Source of the DNA: Adiantum capillus-veneris
Taxonomy: Eukaryota; Streptophyta; Polypodiopsida; Polypodiales; Pteridaceae
Direction: 5' to 3'
DNA length: 64,000 nucleotides
Assembly: GCA_014529385.2 (NCBI GenBank)
Contig: CM043959.1
Location: 54,128,253 to 54,192,252, forward strand
Position numbers and translations under genes: made by a program. Below the pieces are notes generated by a model. It made no database searches, had not been told where the DNA came from, and was given only the letters and a program-made list of their open reading frames with translations. Positions 23,550 through 34,005 of the stretch are shown here, piece after piece. Each line of letters opens with the position of its first letter. Position 1 is the stretch's first letter.

Positions 23550-25196
23550 GATTGCGTGCTTTTTATGTTTTTCTCTTTTTTCCCCCCTTAATTTTTGTTT
23601 TAAATAAATATTTAAATGGTAATGCTTAAAAAGGCTATTTGGTGATATTCACAGATGCAATATGCGGAATAAAAGAGTAAAGTAAATGACAGAAATGTAA
23701 TGTACTTAGCTGAGAAATAGCGGTGGCATCCAGTCCGGAATGGCGATGCACTAGGAAATTGCCAGAGAAGTAGACGGTCCGACGGTGCTTTAGCGAGCCA
23801 GTTGAATTTTGTAGTGTCCGGTCTTCCTTATCCTCCCGAAAGAAGACAACAATATCGATTGTAGAGGAAGTCCGTAGGTTGATAAATTTTTTAAATATTA
23901 ATTCGACGATATTCGGATTCTTGGCAAGTAATTTGGCAACTCCATTGAGTTAGTCGATTTCAAGGAGGGATTAAGTTGGAAGAGCCAATAATTTTCTTTG
24001 CAAAATATTTAGCAAATGTGGAAATCTCCTGTGCCAATACCAACCCGTTGACTTGCAAGAAAGGAAAGTCGAGCTTCTTGGACTTACCTCGGTGGTTGTC
24101 CTTCCACTTCTTGGTGGCACGAGTTTGATACCTCTTGGAAAACAGTAGCCCCTTGTGACCGAATGGGGGGAAACCGATCGATTTGGGAGACCATCAAGTG
24201 GAGAGCACTGTAGGCAGTAGGGGTGAATGGGAGTTAAGCAAGGGGCTTCTCTTTTTTTTATTTTAAAGGAAAGGTTGAAACCGGGCGGCCGGCCAAAGTT
24301 TTAAGCCACCTTTTTAAAAAAAAAAGGGTGTGTAAAGGCTTATTGAAACCTTGCATGGCGTGCAGGCAGGACTTCGACAGTCGCGCGAGCAGGAAGAAGG
24401 GCTCATAGAGCCGTGCAGGGTCACCCTCAGCCCGCAAGGAAGAACCGGGTATTGCCCAGCAGTCCTAGGCGACCGTGTTGGTGGCATCTGCGACCATTGT
24501 CGTGTAGGTCGACAGCATGGATTGGCGGCCCTTCCCACGGTGGAATTGGAATTGGGTTCACTGCTAGGCAGCCCTTCCCCCAGCAGGGGTGAACCGGGTG
24601 TCAAGAGTTGTGGATGCATTGTGGTTGACTCGAGGAAGCACAAGGCAAGGGAGGATAGTGGACTTGAGGATTTCAAGCAGGAGAATTTTGGCAGTTCTTC
24701 GATGGTTTTGATGGCTCCTTCCATCCTTCCTTCTATCTTCAAGTCTTCGTGGCAAACTTAAAATTTCCTCCTCTCTTCTTCGATCCTTCTTTCTTTCCTT
24801 CAATCTTCTCTCTAATGAAGCTTTCCGATATCGTCCTTCATGACAAAGCAATTCGATTGCAACTAGTTTTCGAAATCAAGAATCTTCCGACTCTCGAAGC
24901 TTTTCTGCTTTCTTCTTGCCTTCACAATCAGCTATGATTATGCATTAGAATTGAAGGTGAACACTTGACATACCAAATTTTGATCGTTATGAAGCCGAAT
25001 TGGAAACCAATTTTCCGATTAACCACCAATTAACAATCGAGTTTTCTTCTGCAAATTCGATCAATTATACTTTGAATTTCCACGAGTCCTCGAATCCTTG
25101 AATTGCAAGGTCGATGAATTGCAATTTGGAGTTTATCAATTAGAGGAACTCCTTCTTAAAATTGAAATCTAGTGCTGATTTATCCTCGAACTTGAG
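23550..25196 (-). other. Gypsy leader between primer site and gag
   Basis: About 1.65 kb of 5' untranslated leader on the minus strand. It includes a GC-rich 24340-24640 stretch readable in several frames with no recognised domain. Such long leaders occur in plant Gypsy elements, but an additional insertion cannot be excluded. Confidence 0.4.
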
Positions 25197-25208
25197 GCTC
25201 TGATTCCA
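25197..25208 (-). promoter_or_regulatory. Primer binding site of the minus-strand Gypsy
   Basis: On the minus strand it reads TGGAATCAGAGC, one base from the tRNA-Met complement. It sits beside the LTR end (CCCAACA). Confidence 0.8.
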
Positions 25209-25209
25209 C

Positions 25210-25330
25210 TGTTGGGAGAAGAGGGGGAGATCGACCGCTTAAACTATTCAACACAAGCTTCCAAGCAATCACCATCAACCTGTCCACCTCTTCTTCCAAT
25301 TTCCAAGCACACACACTCACACCTAGACTA

Positions 25331-25370
<40 letters not shown>

Positions 25371-25930
25371 GACATAAAATTGACATAGACATGCTGGTAA
25401 GAGAGTGTAAGAGATGTGTAAGAGATGGAGACTAGATTAGAGAGTACACAGCAAATAACCATAGCATAAGAGAGTAGAGAAGAGAATCTGCAAGAGAAAG
25501 GCCTAAATCTAGCCCCAAACTCCATGGCACCTCTCTTGTGGAGTTGGTATTTAATATATTATTTTTGAGTTTAAGGTGCCAAAATTTGAGGCCCCTCTTT
25601 TTACAACCACTTCACATTTGTAAATGAGTGAAGCTCATTAGTTCTTGCATGACCCATAAGGGGAGTTCCCACTGCAACTATTTACAGAGCCATAGTGGCT
25701 TATTGAAATGATGTTTTAAGCTATGGTGCAAATATAAAATGGCCAAGAGTAATTGCTGTCGCCTCTTCATCAACTCCCCGCATTCCACTCTACAAAAACA
25801 TCATCAACTCAATTAGTAAAATAAATAGACAGCACATAATTAACCATTACGCCACCTATCCCAATTGCAGCTAACCACTACAATAGGAGGGTGCCCAGTC
25901 TCGTAACAATATGCCATGACTGGTGATATT
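25210..25930 (-). repeat. 5' LTR of the minus-strand Gypsy
   Basis: Begins on the plus strand with TGTTGGG and contains a CA tract (25332-25367). Its reverse complement aligns with 10870-11527. The far edge is approximate. Homology continues past the stop of the neighbouring 231-codon ORF (25840), so that ORF's last ~30 codons are LTR sequence. Confidence 0.65.
25332..25367 (+). repeat. CA microsatellite in the Gypsy LTR
   Basis: Eighteen CA units. The related plus-strand LTR has only a short GT run at the same place. Confidence 0.9.
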
Positions 25931-26535
25931 TCATTTGGTTCTGTCATGTCAAGCTGCTCTAGTTGAGAAGTTTCTGCTTCTATGTTGGCCAGGTTGTCGA
26001 CATCTTCTTTTAAAACATTAAGCATCAAGTTGTAGAATGCTCCATCTTGACCTTTGTACCGTCTTTGGCTCGGTTCTCCAATTAGACTGGCTTCAATTGG
26101 TTGATCTGCTGGATCTTTCATTTCTAGTTCTCGATTATAGATCTGACCACTGTAGTCCATGTACAATGACCCTGATTGCATATGCACTAATTGTATGTTT
26201 TGCTGGCTTGTGCAGATTTCCGAATAATCACTTGTGTTGATTTTTGGCACCCCTATCTGTACTTCATCTTTGAGCTTGCAATACCTGGCTCCCGTGAAGT
26301 CTGTGAACATCTGGGAGTTCTCTAAATCTGGCTTCACTCTTATCAGTAGGATCTTGGCTCTTGTGCTGCTTTTGTTGTTCATCAAGTATCTATGGCCTTT
26401 TGAATATGTATACAAGACTTTATCTCCATTGTAGCCAAAAAGTTGTAAAATATGCTCTGTCGCACTTGTACCTGTGTTACCACTGCTCCTAGCTTGCTCT
26501 GATGTACTTGAACTCTCAGCTAGAGATGAGTCCAT
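25840..26535 (-). CDS. 231-codon ORF of the tRNA-Asp element, unknown, chimeric end
   Basis: Acidic, Ser-rich start (MDSSLAESSSTSEQARSSG), then a compact middle with VLYTYSKGHRYLMNN, EVQIGVPKINTSDYSE and RRYKGQDGAFYNLMLN. The last part (ETGHPPIVVVSCNWDRWRNG) lies in the Gypsy LTR; the plus-strand LTR has a broken equivalent (KIGHPLVV...NWDSW). The body therefore belongs to the older element and was truncated by the Gypsy insertion. Family not recognised; a gag-like role is a guess from position. Confidence 0.4.
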   Translation of the reverse strand: MDSSLAESSSTSEQARSSGNTGTSATEHILQLFGYNGDKVLYTYSKGHRYLMNNKSSTRAKILLIRVKPDLENSQMFTDFTGARYCKLKDEVQIGVPKINTSDYSEICTSQQNIQLVHMQSGSLYMDYSGQIYNRELEMKDPADQPIEASLIGEPSQRRYKGQDGAFYNLMLNVLKEDVDNLANIEAETSQLEQLDMTEPNEISPVMAYCYETGHPPIVVVSCNWDRWRNG

Positions 26536-26539
26536 GTTG

Positions 26540-27039
26540 ACTGGTTCTGTAAAAACTGCCTTCTAGCAGATTTTGGTATTGATTAGCAAAAAAATTTCTG
26601 CTCGATTTTGATAAGACTGCTTTTGCCAAAGTACTTTTGGCAGTTGATTTCTCTTAGACTCACAAGAGTTGATTAACTCTAGCTCGAAAGTGTCAGAATT
26701 GATTGCAGCTTTTGAAATGATGAAAATCTAGGCCTTGAATAACCTAACCTGCAGATTAGATTGTTATCCGTTTTTTCCACTTGACTTGAATTCAGCTCTT
26801 GTCAAGCTCCCAATTCTTTGCCCGCAACCTGATTCTTCAATTTGAGCTAAGTGAGTCAACAATTGAGATTTCCAAATTCTATCCTTGCAAGGAGCTAAAG
26901 GACTAATTTGTAACTTAACTGAGTTATCATGTATTAATTTTGATCCGATGGAACCCAAACTTGGCCAGTGGCCTTGTATTATGTTGTTCAAACACTATAC
27001 AAGCTAGAAAGTCCAAAATCTTGTTTCTGGGGCTCAAAA
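26540..27039. other. Leader sequence before the palindrome array
   Basis: AT-rich, no credible ORF. It lies between the 231-codon ORF and the repeat array of the tRNA-Asp element. Confidence 0.3.
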
Positions 27040-29270
27040 GTAAATAATCACGATTAGTTACTTTTCTCAGTTTCTACACTTTTTAGGTTTGTTTTGCCAA
27101 GTAATTACCTTGTTGTGGTCTCTGGACAAGTTTGGTTGAGTTTGATCAAGATTTTGTCCAAGTTATCAACTGTTTAGTGTCTGCAGACTCTGATTCCAAG
27201 AATCTGGCTTAAGTCTCAATTTTGTGATCCAAATTTCACCAAATTTGATTTGTGGAGTCTACTTGATGTGCTTGACCCTATGGTATACTTAGTTGTGCAA
27301 AATTTCTCAATTATGGAGCAAATATAAATAATCACGATTATTTACTGCAATTTTTATTTTTTTATTTTTAAAAATAATACTAAATTTTTAATTTTTTCCT
27401 CAAAAGTAAATAATCGTGATTATTTACTTTTGGTAATTTTTTGCATAATTTTGGTCAACTGAGCATGTACATTTGTTTAACACATCAATATAAGCCTATG
27501 AGTCAAGTTTCACTGAATTTGAACAAGATTTACCAAGTCACACTGAAATACTCGACATTCAGTACAAATTTTAGTTTTTATCAAGGTTTTGGTATGTTTT
27601 GTGATCCAAACTTCATGAGCCTTCACAAAAGATGTTTGCAATCATGCTTAGAGTCTATGGTATCAACCTTGATCAATTTTGAGCCAAAAGTTAATAATCA
27701 CGATTATTAACTTTTGACCTAAAATGAACAATTTTTTCAACTTTTTCACTAGACAGTCTTTTTATGATCTATTTTGAGCCTATGAATCAAGTTAAAACTT
27801 AATTTGAACAAGATTCATCAAGTCAGACTCAATTTCTCAACAATCAGTACATATTTCAATTTTTACCAAGTTTTTAGCCTGTTTTGTGATCCAAACTCTA
27901 TGAGCCTTCACAAAAGACGTTTGCAATCATGCTTAGAGTCTATGGTATCAACCTTGATCAGTTTTGAGCCAAAAGTTAATAATCGCGATTATTAACTTTT
28001 GACATAAATGAACAATTTTTTCAACTTTTCACTAGACAGTTTTTTTATGATCTATTTTGAGCCTATGAATCAAGTTAAAACTTAATTTGAACAAGATTCA
28101 TAAAGTCATACTCAATTTTTCGACAATCAGTACAAATTTCAGTTTTTTACCAAGTTTTTAGCATGTTTTGTGATCCAAACTCTATGAGCCTTCACAAAAG
28201 ATGTTTGCAGTCATGCAAAGAGTCTCTGGTATCAACCTTGATCAGTTTTGAGCCAAAAGTAAATAATCGTGATTATTAACTTTTGAACTAAAATGAACAA
28301 CTTTTTCAACTTTTTCACTAGACAATCTTTTTATGATCTATATTGAGTCTCTGAGTCAAGTTAAAACTTAATTTGGACAAGATTCACCAAGTTTATCAAT
28401 TGTTTCGTGTCCGCAGACTTCAAGAATCTGGCTTAAGTCTCACTTTTGTGATCCAAATTTCACCAAATTTGATTTGTGGAGTCTACTTGATGTGCTTGAC
28501 CCTGTGGTATGCCCAAATTTGCAAGATTGTCAAAATTTGGAGCAGATGTAAATAATCGCGATTATTTACTTCTACTAAATTTTTACAAGTTTTTGTTCCA
28601 ATCTTGACACAGATCTGTTAAGCACCTCAAGTTAAGGCCTCTAGCCAAGTTTCATCAAGTTTGGACAACTTTTGGTCAAATGGTCATGAGTTTTCTGTCC
28701 ATAGACTAACTTTGTAAAATTGGTCACAATTTTCAATCCACTGATCCAAATCTTACCAAATTTGGTTTGTGGGCTTATTACAACATGGTAAAACTAGTGG
28801 TATGCCGACTTGGTAAAAAAAGTTGAAAAATGGGGCAGATATAAATAATCGCGATTATTTATAACTGATAAATTTTTTCATCTTTTTGATCAAGTGATCA
28901 TGTACAAAGGTTTATCACATCAATATAAGCCTATGAATCAAATTTAATCAAGTTTGGACAAATTTTTTCCCAATTTACCCTCAAGTTTTAAAAAGTCAGT
29001 ACAAACTTTAGTTTTTACCCAGTTTTTTGCCAGTTTGGTGATCCAAATCTTTTGGGCCCTTACAAAAGTTGTTTGTATACATGAAAGGAGTCAATGGTAT
29101 GAACCTTAGTCAAATCTGAGCTGAAAGTTAATAATCACGATTATTAACTTTTGGCCCAAAACTGACACTTTTTTGAACTTTTCACTAGAGAGTCTTTTCA
29201 TGATCTATTTTGACCCTACAAATCAAGTCAAAACTTAATTTGGCCTAAAATGTCAAGAAAAAGTAAATAA
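27040..29270 (-). repeat. ~285-bp tandem repeats with 32-bp palindromes
   Basis: A palindrome CAAAAGTTAATAATC-(GC/AC/GT)-GATTATTAACTTTTG or its GTAAAT variant appears near 27040, 27323, 27401, 27685, 27970, 28254, 28545, 28837 and 29122. From 27401 the spacing is 284-292 bp. Copies at 27401-27432 and 27685-27716 have perfect 15-bp arms; 27970-28001 is symmetric through its CG centre. The DNA between repeats too, for example GATCCAAACTCTATGAGCC and GAGTCTACTTGATGTGCTTG, and 27165-27310 recurs at 28388-28510. A half-site is also in both LTRs. Confidence 0.9.
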
Positions 29271-29819
29271 TCTGAGTTTTGGCCAACTCTTGAAAATTTT
29301 ATCTCAAAGTGTTCTTGAGCTTATCCACTGGTTCATACAAGTTTTAAGCTTACTCTCCAGTCGGATTGAGTGGTTTAAAGTCTTTTCGTGCTATTTCTAG
29401 CCGTAGACCTGAAATTCTGCAGCTTCCAATAACAACTCACACTTGATTCTTTCAGAGAGAGCAATGTTTTGAAATCCACCTCGGATCCTACTTACCCTAC
29501 TCCTAGATTCTCATGCAAAGGGATTGTGGAAAGTGTCCACAAACACTAATTTTCTTGTTTTTTATGGTTTCCTGAGCATTGATCTTAAGACTTGTCACGT
29601 CTACCAATCATTCTCAAAATCCTACTCTATCTTTACAATCCTACAATCCTAAAGGCACTCAGCAAGTACGATTACTTCCAAGCTACCTCTACACAGCAAA
29701 AGACGACAATCTTAAGCTATGCGGTTTCTAAAAAGAAAGTTTTACTCTAGGTGAACCTAGAGGAAGTTAATGGACAACTACACAAGACGCTCGTGTTTTC
29801 CCTGGTTTAGGTCTATTCG
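29271..29819. other. Leader between palindrome array and primer site
   Basis: No ORF or repeat of note. Expected 5' untranslated leader of the minus-strand element. Confidence 0.3.
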
Positions 29820-29837
29820 TCCCCGGCAACAGCGCCA
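29820..29837 (-). promoter_or_regulatory. Primer binding site, tRNA-Asp type
   Basis: Minus strand reads TGGCGCTGTTGCCGGGGA, one base from the TGGCGCCGTTGCCGGGGA found in Athila/Tat Gypsy elements. It is two bases from the LTR. Confidence 0.85.
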
Positions 29838-29839
29838 AA

Positions 29840-30850
29840 TGAGGGACGCATGTCTAACCTCATCATCCTATCTTATTGCAATATTAGCGAGAACCATGAT
29901 TAAATTGTCAATCTATGGGACGAACCTGACTCGACTAGTGCATAGAGGCTACAAGAGGTTGTCAATCTCTCAAAAAACAACTAACAACTCGCATCTAACT
30001 CAAGCTACACTCAAGTGACTAAAATCACCAAAAGCCAATCGCTCATCGACAAACAAATCACATCCGTTACAGCATCAAATGACATCCAAAGGTAACGAAA
30101 CTTCTACGACAAGTTTATAAGACCTAAGCACACATGCTTATGGTCTCAAATCCCACTTTAGGTCAAGTTTCAAAATCGCGATTATTAACAGCAGTGGATT
30201 TTTGACCTAGTCGTTTTCGACCCAGAATGCATCTAAATGCTTAGCAATGATGCCCCAATACCCTGCCTATGCTTAGTTTTTGATTTGAACGTGTAAATTC
30301 CTAGTTATGATGAAATTCGGCCACGGGTCAGTGATGCCAAAAGCTACGAACTACTGTGAACTGCTTACGCCAATGCGTAGAGCTCTTACCTACGGTTACA
30401 ATGCAACGAACGTGACTGCAATGTGACAAGCAGGGAGGGAGTAGGAAGCGCGAGAAGGAGAGGAGTGAGCGCTGTTAGCTCACACTGTGTATTTATTATC
30501 CAAAAACTTAACAAAATCTTTGCAAAGTTGGCTTTTATACCTTAGCCAAGGTCCAAAATGTGTAATGTCCGGTGCCCAAGACCTTTGAGGCTCCACACTT
30601 ATTGTATCTGTAACCTAGGTATACTAACTGACCTATGCTTTACACCTTGGAACTCTTATTGAGCCCGTAACACGTTACAATTATTACAATGGCTAAATAA
30701 TTCAGAAAATTACAATACATGGCCATTTTTTGAAAATGTGAAAAGTGTGTAACTCCAATCTTCACTGCTTCTTCATATTCATCTTCAATGCGCATTCATA
30801 AGGCTTTGATCTTTAGCAGCTCCTGTTAACTGACGTCGGCTCAGTCAACA
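29840..30850 (-). repeat. 5' LTR of the tRNA-Asp element
   Basis: The first ~450 bp match the left LTR. The full end is placed at 30850 because the Gypsy gag frame resumes there and the sequence ends TCAACA, giving TG...CA ends. The stretch beyond 30288 has no second copy here. Confidence 0.65.
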
Positions 30851-30909
30851 GCAACCAAAATCCTTTAAACAATCAACATCCTACTCAACCTTCCAATAAT
30901 AACAAAAAG
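30851..30909 (+). pseudogene. Gypsy gag relic, third part
   Basis: Reads SNQNPLNNQHPTQPSNNNKK, matching GNQNPFDQRSPPNSNGNKK in the paralogous gag at about residues 190-210. It is cut by the TIR element. The next residues (NKHVKCYQF, paralog NKKVKCFKCF) appear at 38694. Confidence 0.8.
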
Positions 30910-30985
30910 GAGGATATTTCCAGGCGAGCAATTTTTGGTGAGCGCTTTTTAGGAATTAGGTGAGAAAATTCCTAAAAAGATTCTC
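30910..30985 (+). repeat. Left terminal inverted repeat
   Basis: Contains GGCGAGCAATTTTTGG at 30923 and AGCGCTTTTTAGGAATTAGG; inverted mate at 38617-38693. Confidence 0.75.
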
Positions 30986-31027
30986 TCTTCCTCCTTGTCG
31001 ACTCTTTCGCTTTTTTCATATCTCTCT

Positions 31028-31107
<80 letters not shown>

Positions 31108-31274
31108 AGGGAGGTTGAGACATAGACAAAGGTATGCGAGCTAAGGGTACTTAAAACAATAACATCTATTAATAATAGAAAGTTACATTTTATTGCACTT
31201 GCATTACATAAGCAAGAAGCGTTCATCTTCTGGAAGGCCCGGTTTTAGGAGTAGATGTGATGCCTTCGAGTGGC

Positions 31275-31328
<54 letters not shown>

Positions 31329-31500
31329 AGGGAGGTTGAGACATAGACAAAGGTATGCGAGCTAAGGGTACTTAAAACAATAACATCCATTAATAATAGA
31401 AAGTTACATTTTATTGCACTTGCATTACATAGGCAAGAAGCGTTCATCTTTTGGAAGGCCCGGTTTTAGGAGTAGATGTGATGCCTTCGAGTGGCAAAAG
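31028..31500. repeat. GA microsatellite plus ~221-bp tandem duplication
   Basis: A GA tract (to 31101) and the following ~175 bp (AGGTATTAGGGAGG to GAGTGGCAAAAG) are repeated at 31279-31500 with a shorter GA tract. The second copy supplies the 3' end of the minus-strand ORF at 31444-31749. The first copy carries an almost identical unattached tail (CTTTTGCCACTCGAAGG on the minus strand). Confidence 0.9.
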
Positions 31501-33435
31501 AAGATTCACCACGTTCCTTAGTTGCTGCGTCATCTCCTCCTCATCCTCCTTTGTGATGAGCCCAATCTTCTTCCAGCAAGAGAAAGCGAATTGTCCCTTC
31601 TCGACCAAGCTGAGTAAGGTCCGCATATTGACTTCCTTGCAGCAATGATAGAGGTGATACACATTGATTGTTGCCTTTAGAGACTCCCTAAACCAGTCGG
31701 CTCCATACAACGCCTCTCCGTTGGGAATGGCTTCCATGGCATCCCCCACGCAGACTTGATTTTATTCTCAAGATCATCGGTCATTGTGAAAAGTAATAGA
31801 GGTGTGCAACGAAAGCTACTGGACACTTTCACAAAAATAGATTCAAGCAATGGTAATTTTTAGCCATTGTGAAAATATTATATTAATTTATTCACGATTT
31901 GACAAACAAACAACCATTTTCCAAATTTGAAAAAAACAACAAATCAATGTACCAAAATGTGGCCATCATAAGATAAAATTAGAAACTAGTACAGTTGTCC
32001 ATTTTGTGAAGCATACAAACAAAAAGTGAGAATTGACAAATGCTATGCATCCATGCCTTGATAGGTCCGGCTTTGGCTCAGTGCCCTGAAGATATCAGCA
32101 TCTGCCAGAATTGGTTGATGGATAAACATGTTCTCATTTTGGCTTAACCCTAGCACACGCAGATAAATAAAATACAAATGTTTACATGCAAGATATGGTT
32201 TTTGCTTTGACACCTATTCCATGAAGTCTAGACATGTGCATGATGGCTGGTTGCAAATACAAACTTTGTACATCTCAACATGACCATCTTCACTTTTGGT
32301 CTCTACTTGAAGACCTCATTAACAACATCTGTTGCACATATCTCTTCTACGACCTTCGCTCTCAAGGCTAGTGCTAAACTGATCTTGCGAGCAACATCCT
32401 CAGAAATGGAAGTCCGATAACGTACACACACACACCATCTCGCATTGTGGCTCTTGCACCGCCTTCAGGAGTGGATGTATCTTTTGACTTGAAAGGAGAG
32501 TTGGTCATATTTTGTGCAGGAGAAACCGACGTTACATTAGATATTCCTTCTTTGCTGAGCTCCACTTGATACCCCCCTTCATGCAATATTTGCACCTCAT
32601 CCTCCGATAGGTTGGTGCCCACATGCATGGGTCAAGTGTGTGGTGGATGCTGAGGCTGCGGCTCAATGTTCTGGTCTACTATATGGCAATGCAAGACATG
32701 ATCCGGACAAAACCAAAACCATTGACCGGTATCCTTCAAAAGATGGGGCCGGTATTCCAAGGCTAGAACCTGCAATACTACATCCACACCTTCGTCCTCC
32801 CCTTGGCGTGTCGCTACATGTGACCCTACTACCTTGTGGAGTTCGGCGTATGGCCCACATTGCCTCATTGACCTTGCGCTCAACTACATACTGCCCACCC
32901 GAACCTATACTTCGTTTGGGATTTGTGTTATCCCTTCTTCTGCAAAGTTGATCTTACGTGGTCTTCCACACTTCTTGCGATTTTTGGTGACCGAGTTGTA
33001 CTCAGGCCTATGCGATGCATCATCTTCCACGTTGATAACCTCATTTGGCTTGCGTTTTTGCCTTGATGTCTCCTTATCTCTTGTCAATGGAGTTGGTTGT
33101 TTATACATTGGAGTGCCCTTAGTAGCCTCATTCACTACTCTTATCACTTGGCTGGGACGTTTTTCGTGGGGTTCCACAACCTTTTGTATTGATGGACCCT
33201 TCCCAATGTGTTTTCCATGTCTGTATGAAATGGCCTTTGTGTTCTGTAAGATGGAATTTGCAAGGTCGGTTGTACATGCATCATATAATGAAATGCGTTT
33301 ACGAAAACCCTCCCCTACTAGCCAGCTGCCATGCTTGCTCTCCGCAAGGTTTGTGTGTGGAGTGTTTGGTCCATCAGAGCTACTTTCTACGCACATCATA
33401 ATGCCACCCCAATGTGCAATACGAATTCCCACCAA
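31444..33435 (-). CDS. Minus-strand multi-exon gene or pseudogene of the TIR element
   Basis: Readable blocks on the minus strand: 33435-32905 (176 codons from MVGIRIAHWGG), 32883-32632, 32628-32374, and 31749-31444 (101 codons, ending TPKTGPSKR). The first block is basic and ends with KKCGRPRKINF, an AT-hook-like GRPRK core, and then IPNEV and a TAG. The second holds DTGQWFWFCPDHVLHCH. The last holds GADWFRESLKATINVYH and KKIGLITKEDEEEM. Stops between blocks may be introns or decay. No transposase or other family was recognised. Divergent pairing with the methylase-like gene suggests a shared promoter and a role in the same element. Confidence 0.45.
31750..32373. other. Probable intron or non-coding part of the minus-strand gene
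   Basis: AT-rich with no credible ORF, lying between two coding-like blocks on the minus strand. Confidence 0.3.
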
Positions 33436-33439
33436 CTAA

Positions 33440-33660
33440 GCCATGGCCACGTGGCGTGCCACATGTACTGTCGACCAGCGATAGTACACGTGGCAGGCCA
33501 CGTGGCCTGTGCGTTGCCTGCGTGGCAGTTCGCTAGGCCATGTGGCACGCCACGTGTACCATCGGCTGTCGACGATACACGTGGCAACTCCATGTGGCCA
33601 CGAGGCGGCTTGCGTGGCCGCTTCGGGGCCACGTGGACTGCCATGTGTGTGTGTCCACAT
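33440..33660. promoter_or_regulatory. CACGTG (G-box) rich palindromic cluster
   Basis: Six CACGTG sites occur in about 220 bp, several inside larger palindromes such as GGCCACGTGGCC. Two inverted pairs are visible: TGCCACATGTACTGTCG against CGATAGTACACGTGGCA, and GCCACGTGTACCATCG against CGACGATACACGTGGC. CACGTG is the core of plant bZIP/bHLH sites. The cluster lies between the divergent genes of the TIR element, where a two-way promoter would be. Confidence 0.6.
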
Positions 33661-33695
33661 ACACACACGTGCACTGGCGTACACGTGTGTGTGTG

Positions 33696-33733
<38 letters not shown>

Positions 33734-33906
33734 CGCGTGTTACACACACATGTTGGCGTGTGTACACACACACACACACGCCAGTGCATGTGTGCATGTT
33801 GTGTGTGGCACAAACACACGCACATGTCCATGGACACGCACATGTCAACACACACGCACGCGCGCACACACGCACACACACCCACGGATATGCACACGCA
33901 TAGACC

Positions 33907-33955
<49 letters not shown>

Positions 33956-34005
33956 ATGTACACACACACACACACACCCTTCATCCACCTCTCACACACA
34001 CACAT
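33661..34005. repeat. CA-rich spacer of the divergent genes
   Basis: Interrupted CA/CG-CA tract with pure runs at 33697-33731 and 33908-33951. Long Thr-His or Cys-Val reading frames across it come from the dinucleotide repeat and are not genes. Confidence 0.9.

Larger units (their letters stand above)
17490..30850 (-). mobile_element. Large minus-strand LTR element, tRNA-Asp primed, with nested Gypsy
   Basis: A direct repeat (17490-17941 and 29840-30288) begins TGNGGGACGCATGT on both sides. Immediately left of the right copy is a tRNA-Asp-type primer site read on the minus strand, which sets the direction. The Gypsy gag frame stops at GGGAAAC (17489) and resumes at GCAACCAAAATCCT (30851), so GAAAC/GCAAC is a plausible 5-bp target duplication and the right LTR reaches ~30850, ending CAACA. 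The left LTR has lost its matching second half. Internal ORFs are unusual and no RT was recognised, so this may be a non-autonomous or heavily deleted element, or a pararetrovirus-like derivative. Confidence 0.65.

Noticed and set aside
24314..24761. Overlapping ORFs on both strands in the Gypsy leader
   Set aside because: GC-rich stretch open on both strands, with no recognised domain, and it lies in the expected untranslated leader.
27040..29270. Regularly spaced palindromic repeats as a CRISPR-like array
   Set aside because: The spacers themselves repeat, the period is ~285 bp, and the setting is a plant retroelement leader.
30972..31226. Leu-Ser repeat ORFs over GA/CT tracts (also 38.4, 40.1, 49.6, 54.9 kb)
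   Set aside because: Microsatellite translations, not genes.
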